A stretch of 64,000 nucleotides of DNA from Actinacidiphila yanglinensis. GTDB taxonomy: Bacteria; Actinomycetota; Actinomycetes; Streptomycetales; Streptomycetaceae. This document shows, piece by piece, positions 46,209-55,076 of the stretch. The notes below the pieces were generated by a model. The model did no database searches and was not told where the DNA came from. It saw nothing but the letters and a program-made list of their open reading frames with translations. The translations under genes and the position numbers were made by a program. The stretch lies in assembly GCF_900107965.1 (NCBI RefSeq), contig NZ_FNVU01000006.1:484864-548863 (forward strand), read 5' to 3'. Numbering within the stretch: position 1 is the stretch's first letter; every line of letters starts with the position of its first letter.

Positions 46209-46363
46209 GCGGGGAGAACTCCTGACTCGGTGGGCGTGGTTGCGGATGCGCGGACGCGGCGGACGCGGTGGGCGCGGATGCGGGCGCCCGGTCCAGGATG
46301 CCAGGCCGTGGCCCGGGCCTGACCGCCGCGTAGGGCTTCGCTGGTGTCCACCCGCACCCCGGA

Positions 46364-47194
46364 TCACCCGAACGGGTGCGCCGGGCGGCCCCAGGTGTCC
46401 AACCGCCGCACCCCCGGGGCGGTCCAGAACCACTCGCCCGCGCCGGCCCGGTCGCCCGCGGCGGCCAGCGCGACCACGACCGCGGCGTGCAGGAAGAGCG
46501 CGGTACGGCCGTCGGCGAGGGCGAGTGCCGAGCCCAGCGCGGCACCCAGCGCGTGGGCGCCCGCGTCGCCGAGCATGGTCCGCTCGTTCAGGTCGTCGCC
46601 CAGCACCGCGGCGGCCGCGCCGAGCGGCGCGGAGGCGAGCACCGCGCCGGGGCCGCGGCGCAGCAACCCGGGCAGCCCGGCCGTGATCACGGCCTTCGCG
46701 GCGCGGCCCGGGGCGACATCGGCGAGGTTCACCGCGTGGGCGCTGCCCGCGATGACCACGCCGGCCAGCACCTGGTCGAGCGGGCGGGTCTTCAGCAGCG
46801 CCCCCGCGGCCAGCCCCGCCGCGCCGATACCCAGCAGCTTGACCCCGCCCGATGTCAGCCGCTTCTCCCGCAGCGCGCGCAGGTGCGTGGCGAAGCCGCG
46901 CTCGCCGGGCACGCCCTTCTGGTCGTCGTACGCCCCGCACGCTCCGGCCGCCAGTGCCGCGCCGACCGCGGCGATCCGCGCCCGCGCGCTCACCCCGCGG
47001 GCCGCCGCCATCGCCGTCGCGGCGCCCGCGGCCGCCGCCAGGCCGCCGTACAACTCCACGCCGCGTCCCGCGTAGTTGGTGCGCTGCCACAGCCGCGCCT
47101 CGACGGGGGGCCTGCGGCGCAGCTGACGGTAGGCGGCCCGGGTCGCCGCGGCCGCGGCCGCGCCCACCGAGAGGTATCCGCTGCGTGGCTTCAC
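46364..47194 (-). CDS. PNPT-family (MraY/WecA-like) membrane glycosyl-phosphate transferase
   Basis: A 276-residue multi-helix membrane protein of the polyprenyl-phosphate N-acetylhexosamine-1-phosphate transferase superfamily. Signature stretches are TNYAGRGVELYGG near residue 40, AYDDQKGVPGERG near 89 (the DD metal pair), NLADVAPGRAAKA near 156 and ERTMLGDAGAHALG near 204. It is shorter than MraY or WecA (about 320-360), so it has fewer helices or is divergent. GTG 47194 has GGGGAG 5 nt upstream. Next to a GT4 enzyme; the sugar is unknown. Confidence 0.8.
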   Translation of the reverse strand: MKPRSGYLSVGAAAAAATRAAYRQLRRRPPVEARLWQRTNYAGRGVELYGGLAAAAGAATAMAAARGVSARARIAAVGAALAAGACGAYDDQKGVPGERGFATHLRALREKRLTSGGVKLLGIGAAGLAAGALLKTRPLDQVLAGVVIAGSAHAVNLADVAPGRAAKAVITAGLPGLLRRGPGAVLASAPLGAAAAVLGDDLNERTMLGDAGAHALGAALGSALALADGRTALFLHAAVVVALAAAGDRAGAGEWFWTAPGVRRLDTWGRPAHPFG

Positions 47195-47378
47195 GTGTTC
47201 TCCCCGTCCTGGCTGGTTCTGCGAACTCCCGGACCAGCCGCGGATCGTGGCTGCTCGCGCCCCGTCGGCGCCCCGTGCGAACCGGCCCCCGCGGCGCCGT
47301 CCACCGCACCGCGCCGGTTCCCGCCACCGGAAGGCGGTCCGGAAACCGGCGGCGCGGGACGGCCCGGGCGGGCCGGGT

Positions 47379-49157
47379 TCAGCGAGATGCCTTGGCCGCG
47401 GCGAGGAGTTCCTCGGCGTGGGCGCGACCCAGCTCCGAGTCCTCCAGCCCCGCGAGCATGCGGGACAGCTCACGCACGCGGTCCTCCCCTTCGAGGACGG
47501 AGACACCGCTGCGGGTGACGGACCCGTCGTTCGTCTTCTCCACCAGCAACTGCCGGTCGGCGAAGGCCGCGACCTGCGGAAGGTGGGTGACGACGACGAC
47601 CTGGGCCGTGCGCGCCAGCCGGGCGAGCCGCCGGCCGACCTCGACCGCGGCCTTGCCGCCGACGCCAGCGTCGACCTCGTCGAAGAGGTACGTGGGCACC
47701 GGGTCGGACCCGGCGAAGACCACTTCCACCGCGAGCATCACCCGGGACAGCTCACCGCCGGAGGCGCCCTTGGCGATGGGCCGTGCGGGCGCGCCCGGGT
47801 GCGGGGCGAGTTGGAGTTCGACGTCGTCGGCGCCGGTGGGCCCGAAGTAGACGGCGCGGCCGCCGACCTCGATGCCGGTGGCGGGGTCGGCCGCGTCGGT
47901 CTGCCGGATCGCGACGGTGACGCGGGCGTGCGGCATGGCGAGTTCGGCGAGTTCCGCGGTCACGGCGGCGGCGAACCGCTCGGCCGCCCCGGTGCGGGCG
48001 TCGGTGAGGTGCTGGGCGAGTTCACCGAGTTCGGTGCGCAACCCGTCCCGTTCGGCGGTGAGTTCGGTGATCCGGTCGTCGTCGCCGTCGAGTTCGGTGA
48101 GCCGGATGGCGCCGCGCTCGGCCCAGGCCAGCACCGCGTCGATGCCTTCGCCCGACCCGGCGTCGGCGGGGTCGGCGCCGTACTTGCGGACGAGGTGGGC
48201 GAGGACGGAGCGGCGCTCCTCGACGACGGCCAGCCGCAGCGGGTCGGCGTCGAGGTTGTCGGCGTATCCGGCCAGCTCGCCGGCGACGTCACCGGCCAGG
48301 ATGCCGATCTCGCCGAGCCGGACCGCGAGGTCGGCCAGGACGGGGTCGTGCGCGCTGACCGCGTCCAGCGCGCGCTGGGCCGCCGCGACGAGCGTGCCGG
48401 CGTCGACGGATTCGGGGTCCTCCGGGTTCCCGGCCAGGCCGGCGTGCGCGAGGGTCGCCGCGGAGGCGAGCGCCTCGGCGTGGCCGAGCCGCTCCGCCTC
48501 GGCGGCGAGTTCGACGTCCTCGCCGGGCAGCGGTTCGGCCGCGCCGATCTCCTCCACCCCGAAGCGGAGCAGATCGGCCTCCTGGGCGCGTTCCCTTGCC
48601 CGGGTGGTGAGTTCGTCCAGCTGCTCGGCGACGTCCCGCAGCCGGCGGTACGCGGAGCCGTACTTCACCAGCGGCCCGCCGACGGCGTCGCCCGCGTACC
48701 GGTCCAGGGCCTCGCGCTGCCGCGCCGGGCGCAGCAGGCCCTGCTGGTCGGTCTGGCCGTGCACCGCGACCAGTTCGTCGGCGAGTTCGCCGAGCAGCCC
48801 GACCGGGACCCCGCGTCCGCCGACGTGCGCGCGGGAGCGGCCCTCGGCCGAGACGGTCCGGCTGATCAGCAGGTCGCCGTCGTCCAGTTCCGCACCGGCC
48901 TCCGCCGCCCGCACCGCGGCGGGCGCGTCCGGGTCGAGGCTGATCCTGCCCTCGACGACCGCCTGCTTGGCGCCGATCCGCACCAGCGCCGGGTCGGCGC
49001 GGCCGCCGAGCAGCAGCCCCAGGCTGGTGACGACCATGGTCTTGCCCGCGCCGGTCTCACCGGTCACCGCGGTGAAGCCGGGTGACAGCTCCACCACGGC
49101 ATCCTCGATGACTCCGAGCGACCGAATCCGCATTTCCTCCAACACGGATACGACCAT
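47379..49157 (-). CDS. recN: DNA repair protein RecN
   Basis: SMC-like ATPase for double-strand-break repair, on the nucleoid. 592 residues. Walker A is AVTGETGAGKTMVV near the N-terminus, the middle (about 160-350) is a coiled-coil arm (LRDVAEQLDELTTRARERA; ITELTAERDGLRTELGELAQ) and the C-terminal head has the signature KGASGGELSRVML and Walker B YLFDEVDAGVGG. Start choice is open: ATG 49157, GTG 49145 or ATG 49133; the GGAGG just before the last is too close. It is downstream of nadK in the tlyA-nadK-recN string. Confidence 0.96.
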   Translation of the reverse strand: MVVSVLEEMRIRSLGVIEDAVVELSPGFTAVTGETGAGKTMVVTSLGLLLGGRADPALVRIGAKQAVVEGRISLDPDAPAAVRAAEAGAELDDGDLLISRTVSAEGRSRAHVGGRGVPVGLLGELADELVAVHGQTDQQGLLRPARQREALDRYAGDAVGGPLVKYGSAYRRLRDVAEQLDELTTRARERAQEADLLRFGVEEIGAAEPLPGEDVELAAEAERLGHAEALASAATLAHAGLAGNPEDPESVDAGTLVAAAQRALDAVSAHDPVLADLAVRLGEIGILAGDVAGELAGYADNLDADPLRLAVVEERRSVLAHLVRKYGADPADAGSGEGIDAVLAWAERGAIRLTELDGDDDRITELTAERDGLRTELGELAQHLTDARTGAAERFAAAVTAELAELAMPHARVTVAIRQTDAADPATGIEVGGRAVYFGPTGADDVELQLAPHPGAPARPIAKGASGGELSRVMLAVEVVFAGSDPVPTYLFDEVDAGVGGKAAVEVGRRLARLARTAQVVVVTHLPQVAAFADRQLLVEKTNDGSVTRSGVSVLEGEDRVRELSRMLAGLEDSELGRAHAEELLAAAKASR

Positions 49158-49216
49158 ACGAGGTTTCTGCTGGCCGCGGGACCGCCCGGGGTACCTGGTC
49201 CCGGAGGTTCCCGGGG

Positions 49217-50161
49217 TCAGGGCGCCGCGACGCCCCGCCACCCGGACACCGGAAGGGCGAACTTCGCGACGAGGCGGTCGGTGAAGGAGGCGTGGTGGAG
49301 GCGGGCGAGCCGGACCGGCACCGCGCCGCGCCGGACCTCGACCCGCGCGCCCGGGCGGAGCTCGGCGGTCCGCCGCCCGTCGCACCACAGGACCCCGTGC
49401 TGGGACTGCGGCTGGACCTCCACCGCGAGCACGGACCGCGGCGAGGTGACCAGTGGCCGGGCGAAGAGCGCGTGCGCGCTGATCGGCACCATGAGCAGCG
49501 CCTCGACCTCGGGCCAGACCACGGGCCCGCCGGCGGAGAACGCGTACGCGGTGGAGCCGGTCGGGGTCGCGCACACCACGCCGTCGCCGCCGAACCCGGA
49601 GACCGGGCGGCCGTCGACCTCGGTGACGACCTCCAGCAGGCGCTCGCGCGACGCCTTCTCGACCGACGCCTCGTTGAGCGCCCAGTCGGTGTGCACGATG
49701 CGGCCGTCGTTGCGGACCAGCACGTCGAGGGTCATCCGCTCCTCGACCTCGTACTCCTTGGTGACGACGCGGTCCACGACCTTGTCGAGGTCGTCCCGCT
49801 CGGCCTCGGCGAGGAAGCCGACCCGGCCGAGGTTGACCCCGAGCATGGGCACGCCGGACGCCCGGGCGAACTCCGCGCCGCGCAGCAGGGTGCCGTCCCC
49901 GCCCAGCACGATGATCAGCTCGCAGCCCTGCACGGAACCCGGTCCGACCTCGCCGACGAGTTCGACCGCGGCCGGCAGCGGCAGGTCCGCGGCCTCGTCC
50001 TCCAGCAGCCGCACCCCGATCCCGCAGCGCAGCAGCCCGTGCACCACCCGCTCGGCACTGCGGATCGCCGACTCGCGGCCGGTGTGGGTGAGCAGGAAGA
50101 CCGTACGGTGCGCGGCCGCATCCACCGCGGACACGTCGGACATCTTGGACAACTCGCTCAT
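49217..50161 (-). CDS. nadK: NAD kinase
   Basis: ATP- or polyphosphate-dependent kinase making NADP+. 314 residues. The GGDGT active-site motif is in LIIVLGGDGTLLRGAEFARAS, followed by GVNLGRVGFLAEAE, the NE motif ALNEASVEK and the Gly-rich ATPTGSTAYAFSAGGP. ATG 50161 overlaps the tlyA stop by 4 bp (ATGA) and follows GGAGGGG. The order tlyA-nadK-recN is conserved in actinobacteria. Confidence 0.97.
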   Translation of the reverse strand: MSELSKMSDVSAVDAAAHRTVFLLTHTGRESAIRSAERVVHGLLRCGIGVRLLEDEAADLPLPAAVELVGEVGPGSVQGCELIIVLGGDGTLLRGAEFARASGVPMLGVNLGRVGFLAEAERDDLDKVVDRVVTKEYEVEERMTLDVLVRNDGRIVHTDWALNEASVEKASRERLLEVVTEVDGRPVSGFGGDGVVCATPTGSTAYAFSAGGPVVWPEVEALLMVPISAHALFARPLVTSPRSVLAVEVQPQSQHGVLWCDGRRTAELRPGARVEVRRGAVPVRLARLHHASFTDRLVAKFALPVSGWRGVAAP

Positions 50162-50964
50162 CGGGGCCCCTCCGCAACAGCACGGTCGACGTCGGCCGGG
50201 TCCAGCGCGGGGGCGCCGGAGCGCAGCCACAGAAAGTACTCCACGTTCCCGGACGGGCCGGGCAGCGGGCTCGCGGTGACACCGAGGGCGCCCAGCCCGA
50301 GGGCGGCTGCCTGCTCGGCCACCTTCCGGACGCTCTCGGCCCGCAGTTGGGTGCTGCGGACCACGCCGCCGCTGCCCAGCCGCTCCCGGCCCACCTCGAA
50401 CTGCGGCTTCACCATCAGCACCAGGTCCGCGTCGGGCGCGGCGCACCGCACCAGGGCGGGCAGCACCAGGCCGAGCGGGATGAAGGACAGGTCGCCGACG
50501 ACCAGGTCCACCGGCCTGCCGTCGACCGCCTCCAGCGTCAGTTCCCGTACGTTGGTGCGGTCCTTGACGACGACCCGCTCGTCGCTCTGGAGCGACCAGG
50601 CGAGCTGGCCGTACCCGACGTCGACGGCGACCACCTCGGCGACGCCCGCACGCAGCAGGACGTCGGTGAAGCCGCCGGTGGACGCGCCCGCGTCCAGCGC
50701 CCGGCGGCCCGCCACGACCAGGCCCCGCGGGGTGAACGCGGCGAGCGCCCCCGCGAGTTTGTGCCCGCCCCGCGACACGTAGTCGGGTTCGTCGCGGTCC
50801 TCCGCCACGACGACGGCCACGCTGGTCTCCACCTGCGTGGCCGACTTGGTCGCGGTCGCCCCCGCCACGGTCACCCGGCCGGCGGCGATCAACTGGCTCG
50901 CATGCTCCCGGGAGCGCGCGAGTTTCCGGCGCACCAGCTCAGCGTCGAGTCGGCGTCGTGCCAC
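50158..50964 (-). CDS. tlyA: TlyA-family rRNA 2'-O-methyltransferase
   Basis: Methylates rRNA riboses (16S C1409 and 23S C1920 in mycobacteria; loss gives capreomycin resistance there). 268 residues. Residues 1-62 are an S4 RNA-binding domain (RLDAELVRRKLARSREHASQLIAAGRV). The SAM site is ALDAGASTGGFTDVLLRAGV near residue 90, and the K-D-K-E catalytic set fits VVKDRTN, VVGDLSFIPL, MVKPQFEVG and a later Glu. GTG 50964; its stop overlaps nadK. Only the family role is known; target sites here are inferred. Confidence 0.94.
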   Translation of the reverse strand: MARRRLDAELVRRKLARSREHASQLIAAGRVTVAGATATKSATQVETSVAVVVAEDRDEPDYVSRGGHKLAGALAAFTPRGLVVAGRRALDAGASTGGFTDVLLRAGVAEVVAVDVGYGQLAWSLQSDERVVVKDRTNVRELTLEAVDGRPVDLVVGDLSFIPLGLVLPALVRCAAPDADLVLMVKPQFEVGRERLGSGGVVRSTQLRAESVRKVAEQAAALGLGALGVTASPLPGPSGNVEYFLWLRSGAPALDPADVDRAVAEGPR

Positions 50965-50971
50965 GTACGGT

Positions 50972-51250
50972 TCAGCCCCTGTTCTCGTCCAGCGCGGTCA
51001 GCGCGTTTCGCAGTCCCGCGTGCACATCCTCGTACACCTCGATGTGCGCGTCCGTAGGGAGCGCGTCAGCATCCCGCAGCCGCTCAACCACGGCGTCCAC
51101 CTCAGCATTCCCCGTCGTATCGACGGTCACCCCCAGGTGCACCGGCCCCCGATCGGGTTCGGCCACGGCCGGGGGCTGCCCGGAAGGGTCCGCCGGAGGC
51201 GCGAACCCGGGCTCGGGGGCCAAGCCCGGCAGGTCGTAGCCCTCACTCAT
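50972..51250 (-). CDS. Short conserved acidic protein of unknown function
   Basis: A 92-residue acidic protein. The first 35 residues are Pro/Gly-rich, the remainder looks helical (VHLGVTVDTTGNAEVDAVVERLRDADALP, DVHAGLRNALTALDENRG). No known domain is recognised. It overlaps the end of the phasin-like gene by 8 bp and ends 7 bp before tlyA, so it sits inside one transcription unit with tlyA-nadK-recN. Its conserved place suggests it is expressed. Confidence 0.75.
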   Translation of the reverse strand: MSEGYDLPGLAPEPGFAPPADPSGQPPAVAEPDRGPVHLGVTVDTTGNAEVDAVVERLRDADALPTDAHIEVYEDVHAGLRNALTALDENRG

Positions 51251-52472
51251 CGCCGCTGCCGGGGCCGTTCGGCCGGGTCGGCTCGGCGGCCGGGGCGGAC
51301 TTCTTGGCCGGGGTCGACTTCTTGGCGGGCGCGGACTTCTGTGCGGGTGCCGAGGTCTGTGCGGGTGCGGTCTTCTGCGCGGGTGCGGTCTTCTGCGCGG
51401 ATGAGGACGTCTGCGCCGTCGCCGACTTCTTGGCGGTGGCCGTCTTCTTCGGGGTCGCCTTCTTGGCCGCGGCCTTCTGCGCGGTCGCCGTCTTCTGCGC
51501 GGCAGCCGTCTTCCGCGGCGTCGCGGTCTTCTTCGGCGTCGACGCGGCCCTCTTCGCGCCGGTCGTCTTCTTGGCGGTCGTCGCCTTCTTCGCGGTGGCC
51601 GTCTTCTTGGCCGTCGCGGCCTTCTTAGGCGTCGCAGTAGTCGCCGGAGACGCCGGCGCGGGGGCGGCGGGCTTCTCGGGAGTCACGGTCGCCGGGGTCG
51701 CCTGCGCAGGTGCCGCGGACTGCGTCGGCGCGGCGGACTTCGCAGGCGTCGCGGGCGCCTTCTTCGCCGCCGCCTTCTTCGTGGGCGCCGCCTTCTTCGC
51801 GGCCGCCTTCTTCGCGGGAGCCGCGGACTTCGCCGGCGCGGCCTTCTTCGCGGTCTTCTTCGCGGTCTTCTTCGCGGTCTTCTTCGCCGTGGGCTTGCGG
51901 GTGGCGGCCGAGCCGCTCGGCGTGCCGGTCCTGCGCGGGTTGGCGACCGACTGCTGACCCGCGCTCGTGGTCTTCCTCGGCGCGGGCCGGGCGGGCGCCG
52001 CCGGCTCGGGGTCGACGCGGACGTGCTCGACCGGCGGCGGCGTCGTGGCGCCCTTCGTCCGGTCCTTCGCGCCGCCCTCGTCCGCCGCCTTGCCGGGACC
52101 CTTGGGCGGGGCCGGCTTCTCCGTGCCGGGCTCGGGCGTCTCCAGGTTCCTGATCCGGCGCTCCAGCGTCTCCAGGACCACGCCGACCTTGGTGACCTCG
52201 TCCGCGAGCCGGCCGACCCGGCCCATCGTCCTGTCGACCTCCTCCTTGACGAGGCCGACCAGCAGGTCACGGTTGGCCCGCCCGGACGCGATCAGCTCGT
52301 CGGCAAGGGTCTGCACCTCCGCCGGGATCGCCGAACCGATCCGCTGCTGGAGTGCGGCCGGGTCGATGCCGGCCTGGTCGAACAGTTCCTTCGCCGCCTC
52401 GACCGCACGGCGCCGGGTGGCCTCGGTCAGGCCGCCCGCGATCTGCAGACAGGTACGCAGCGCGTCCCGCAT
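51243..52472 (-). CDS. Phasin-like protein with a histone-H1-like Lys/Ala tail
   Basis: A 409-residue two-part protein. Residues 1-112 are helical, with a phasin/PHA-granule-like pattern: ALRTCLQIAGGLTEATRRRAVEAAKELFDQAG and then a coiled coil EVTKVGVVLETLERRIRNLE. Residues 160-400 are Lys/Ala/Pro/Thr repeats (AKKTAKKTAKKTAKK, APAQKTAPAQK), very like bacterial histone-H1 or PhaF tails that bind DNA. The tail may bind DNA or polyphosphate and the head may bind granules or other helices; this is inference. ATG 52472. No PHA synthase is nearby. Confidence 0.75.
   Translation of the reverse strand: MRDALRTCLQIAGGLTEATRRRAVEAAKELFDQAGIDPAALQQRIGSAIPAEVQTLADELIASGRANRDLLVGLVKEEVDRTMGRVGRLADEVTKVGVVLETLERRIRNLETPEPGTEKPAPPKGPGKAADEGGAKDRTKGATTPPPVEHVRVDPEPAAPARPAPRKTTSAGQQSVANPRRTGTPSGSAATRKPTAKKTAKKTAKKTAKKAAPAKSAAPAKKAAAKKAAPTKKAAAKKAPATPAKSAAPTQSAAPAQATPATVTPEKPAAPAPASPATTATPKKAATAKKTATAKKATTAKKTTGAKRAASTPKKTATPRKTAAAQKTATAQKAAAKKATPKKTATAKKSATAQTSSSAQKTAPAQKTAPAQTSAPAQKSAPAKKSTPAKKSAPAAEPTRPNGPGSGDE
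51843..51890. repeat. 12-bp tandem repeat in the Lys/Ala tail
   Basis: CTTCTTCGCGGT occurs at 51843, 51855 and 51867, with a one-base variant at 51879. It encodes the AKKT repeats on the minus strand. Less regular AKK repeats continue on both sides. Confidence 0.85.
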
Positions 52473-52628
52473 CGCTCACACTCCTCGCTTCGCCCTCGAC
52501 GCATGTCGTGTCGCCGCACGCTGATGCATGCGGTGACGACGCTACCTCTTTCCGTCGCCGGGCCCCGATGACGGGCCCTGCGGTACCGTCATCCGGACGC
52601 ACCGCACGACCGGGAGACACCGCAGCCG

Positions 52629-52976
52629 ATGGCCACCATCGAGGAGTGCCGCAGCGCGCTCGAGACCTTGTCGGCGAATCTCGCGCAGGCGGACGACGCG
52701 GTCCGGGACGTCTCCGGGCTGGACCGCTCGGTGAGTTGCCGGATCACCGACCTGGACGTCACCTTCGTCGGCCGGCTGGCGAACGGCAGCATCCAGGACG
52801 TGGTGGCCCGGCCGGGCCCGCCCGAGGGGAAGGCGCAGATCCGGCTGGCGATGACCGGCGACGACCTGGTCCGGCTGGTCGACGGCGAGCTGAACTTCGC
52901 GAAGGCGTGGGGTTCCGGCCGGGTCAGGGTGCAGGCGAGTCTGCGGGACGTGCTGAGGCTGCGCTCGCTGCTGTAG
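52629..52976 (+). CDS. SCP2 sterol-binding-fold domain protein
   Basis: A 115-residue protein made of one SCP2-like domain (LDRSVSCRITDLDVTFVGRLANG, KAQIRLAMTGDDLVRLVDGELNFAKAWGSGRVRVQAS; only key patterns). Such domains bind lipids or stand at the end of alkylsulfatases. ATG 52629. Its last 53 bp overlap the end of the convergent siderophore ATPase gene, so transcripts run into each other. Function unknown. Confidence 0.82.
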   Translation: MATIEECRSALETLSANLAQADDAVRDVSGLDRSVSCRITDLDVTFVGRLANGSIQDVVARPGPPEGKAQIRLAMTGDDLVRLVDGELNFAKAWGSGRVRVQASLRDVLRLRSLL

Positions 52977-54048
52977 CGGGGCCGGCCGGGTCCGCGCCGT
53001 CGGACGCCGCGTCGTCCGCCTTCGGGCCGGCGCCGGAAGCGCGCCGGGCGGCGGGCACCACCAGGGGCGTCCCGCTCTCCGGGTCGTCGATGATCCGGCA
53101 GCGCACCCCGAAGACGCGTTCCACCAGTTCGGTGGTGATGATCTCGGCGGGCGGGCCCTGCGCCTCGATCCGGCCGTCCTTCATGGCGATGAGGTGGGTG
53201 GCGTAGCGGGCCGCCTGGTTGAGGTCGTGGAGGACCGCGACGAGGGTGCGGCCGCGCTGCTCGTGCAGGTCCGCGCACAGGTCGAGGACGTCGATCTGGT
53301 GCTGGATGTCGAGGAAGGTGGTCGGCTCGTCGAGCAGCAGCAGCGGGGTCTGCTGGGCGAGGGCCATCGCGATCCACACGCGTTGCCGCTGGCCGCCGGA
53401 GAGTTCGTCGACATAGCGATCGGCGAGGGTGGCGACGCCGGTGGCGGCCATCGACTCGTCGACGATCCGCTCGTCCTCCGCGGACCACTGCCGCAGCAGG
53501 CCCTGGTGCGGGTAACGGCCGCGGGCGACCAGGCCGGATACGGTGATGCCGTCGGGGGCGACCGAACTCTGCGGGAGCAGGCCGAGCGTCCTGGCCACGG
53601 CCTTGGCCGGAAGGGCGCCGATCGCCCGGCCGTCCAGCAGCACCCGGCCCTCGGCGGGCTTCAGCAACCGCGACAGGGCACGCAGCAAGGTGGACTTGCC
53701 GCAGGCGTTGGGGCCGACGATGACGGTGAAGGAGCGGTCGGGTATCGCGACCGAGAGGTCCTCGGCGATGATCCGCTGGTCGTACCCGAGCGTGACGGAC
53801 TCGGCGGCGAGGCGGGCCTCCGGTGCCGGACCCTGGGCCGATTCCTGTGGAGGGACCTGGGCCGGACCGTGGGCCTGGGCCCCCTCTGCCCGGTCACCCG
53901 CGGCACGTGTCGACTTGTCGGTACCGCGGAACATCCGGCGGAACCCCTTTCCTGGTCGTGCCGTTGACCGGCCCTGATCCTGGCCCTGGCCCTGCTTGCG
54001 CCCCGGGTCCGCCCCGCTCGGCGTCCCCGTGCCCGTCCCGCCGCTCAT
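52924..54048 (-). CDS. Iron-siderophore ABC transporter, ATP-binding protein
   Basis: FepC/FecE-type ATPase that powers ferric-siderophore import. 374 residues: a 75-residue hydrophilic extension (GQGQDQG, Ala/Gln-rich), then Walker A VGPNACGKSTLLRAL, the signature DELSGGQRQRVWIAMALAQ, Walker B LLLLDEPTTFLD and the H-loop VLHDLNQAARYATH. The ATG overlaps the permease stop by 4 bp (ATGA). Both the N-terminal extension and the Ala-rich 45-residue C-terminal tail are unusual for the family. Confidence 0.95.
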   Translation of the reverse strand: MSGGTGTGTPSGADPGRKQGQGQDQGRSTARPGKGFRRMFRGTDKSTRAAGDRAEGAQAHGPAQVPPQESAQGPAPEARLAAESVTLGYDQRIIAEDLSVAIPDRSFTVIVGPNACGKSTLLRALSRLLKPAEGRVLLDGRAIGALPAKAVARTLGLLPQSSVAPDGITVSGLVARGRYPHQGLLRQWSAEDERIVDESMAATGVATLADRYVDELSGGQRQRVWIAMALAQQTPLLLLDEPTTFLDIQHQIDVLDLCADLHEQRGRTLVAVLHDLNQAARYATHLIAMKDGRIEAQGPPAEIITTELVERVFGVRCRIIDDPESGTPLVVPAARRASGAGPKADDAASDGADPAGPATAASAASARPADSPAP

Positions 54049-55076
54049 ATCCGCCCCGCCCTGCGTTCGCTGACCAGCAGCCAGAGCAGGTAGGAGCCGC
54101 CGAGCACCCCGGTGGCGACGCCGACCGGCACCTCCCCCGAGCCGAAGGCGCGCTGGGCGGCCCAGTCGGCGGCGACCAGCAGCGCCGCGCCCATGAGGGC
54201 GGACGGGACGAGGGCGACGCCCGGCGAGCGGGTGAGGCGGCGGGCGAGTTGGGGCGCGGTGAGGGCGACGAAGGAGATCGGTCCGGCGGCGGCGGTCGCG
54301 GAGGCCGTCAGCAGGACGGCGACCAGGACCGTGACGAACCGGATCCGCTCGACGTGTACACCGAGCGCGCTGGCGGCGTCATCGCCCATCTCGGTGATCC
54401 GCAGGGCGCGTCCACTGACGAGAAGGATCGGCATCAGGACGACGGACGCGCCGAGCAGGGGCCATGCCTGCGACCAGTCCCGGCCGTCGAGCGATCCGGT
54501 GATCCACACCACGGCCCGGGCCGCGTCGACGATGTCCGCCTTGACCAGGAGATAGCTGTTGACCGCGGACAGCACCGCGGAGGCGCCGATCCCGACGAGC
54601 ACCAGCCGGTAGCCGTGCACCCCGCGCTTCCAGGCCAGCAGGTAGACCGCGATCCCGGTGAGCAGGCCGCCGGCGACCGCTCCGACCGCGACCTCGTACG
54701 ACGAGCCCTTGAGCAGCACGATCACGACCAGGGCGCCCGCGGCCGAGCCCTGGCCGAAGCCGATGACGTCGGGGCTGCCGAGCGGGTTGCGCGAGACGGT
54801 CTGGAAGGCGGCCCCCGCCATCCCCAGGCTCGCGCCCACCAGCAGCGCCACCACCACGCGCGGCAGCCGCAGTTGGCGGACGATGAAGTCCTGTCCGGGG
54901 TTGCCGTGCCCGGTGAGGCTGCGCAGGACGTCGGCCGGCGAGATGTGGTAGTCGCCGGTGCCGATCAGCACCACGGACACGGCCAGCGCGACGACCAGCA
55001 GGGCGACGCACACCAGCAGGGAGCGCCGGTCGACGCGTACGGACCTGCCGCCGCGGCGAAGTACGGTCCGGCTCAC
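54045..55076 (-). CDS. Iron-siderophore ABC transporter permease (FecCD family)
   Basis: A 343-residue permease with about 10 helices. Family marks are RQLRLPRVVVALLVGASLGMAGAAFQTVSRNPLGSPDVIGFGQG (keys RLPR, GMAGA and NPLGSPD) and the cytoplasmic EAA-like loop near TEMGDDAASALGV. GTG 55076 overlaps the stop of the other permease by 4 bp (GTGA), and its own stop overlaps the ATPase. The two permeases should form a heterodimer. Confidence 0.95.
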   Translation of the reverse strand: MSRTVLRRGGRSVRVDRRSLLVCVALLVVALAVSVVLIGTGDYHISPADVLRSLTGHGNPGQDFIVRQLRLPRVVVALLVGASLGMAGAAFQTVSRNPLGSPDVIGFGQGSAAGALVVIVLLKGSSYEVAVGAVAGGLLTGIAVYLLAWKRGVHGYRLVLVGIGASAVLSAVNSYLLVKADIVDAARAVVWITGSLDGRDWSQAWPLLGASVVLMPILLVSGRALRITEMGDDAASALGVHVERIRFVTVLVAVLLTASATAAAGPISFVALTAPQLARRLTRSPGVALVPSALMGAALLVAADWAAQRAFGSGEVPVGVATGVLGGSYLLWLLVSERRAGRI

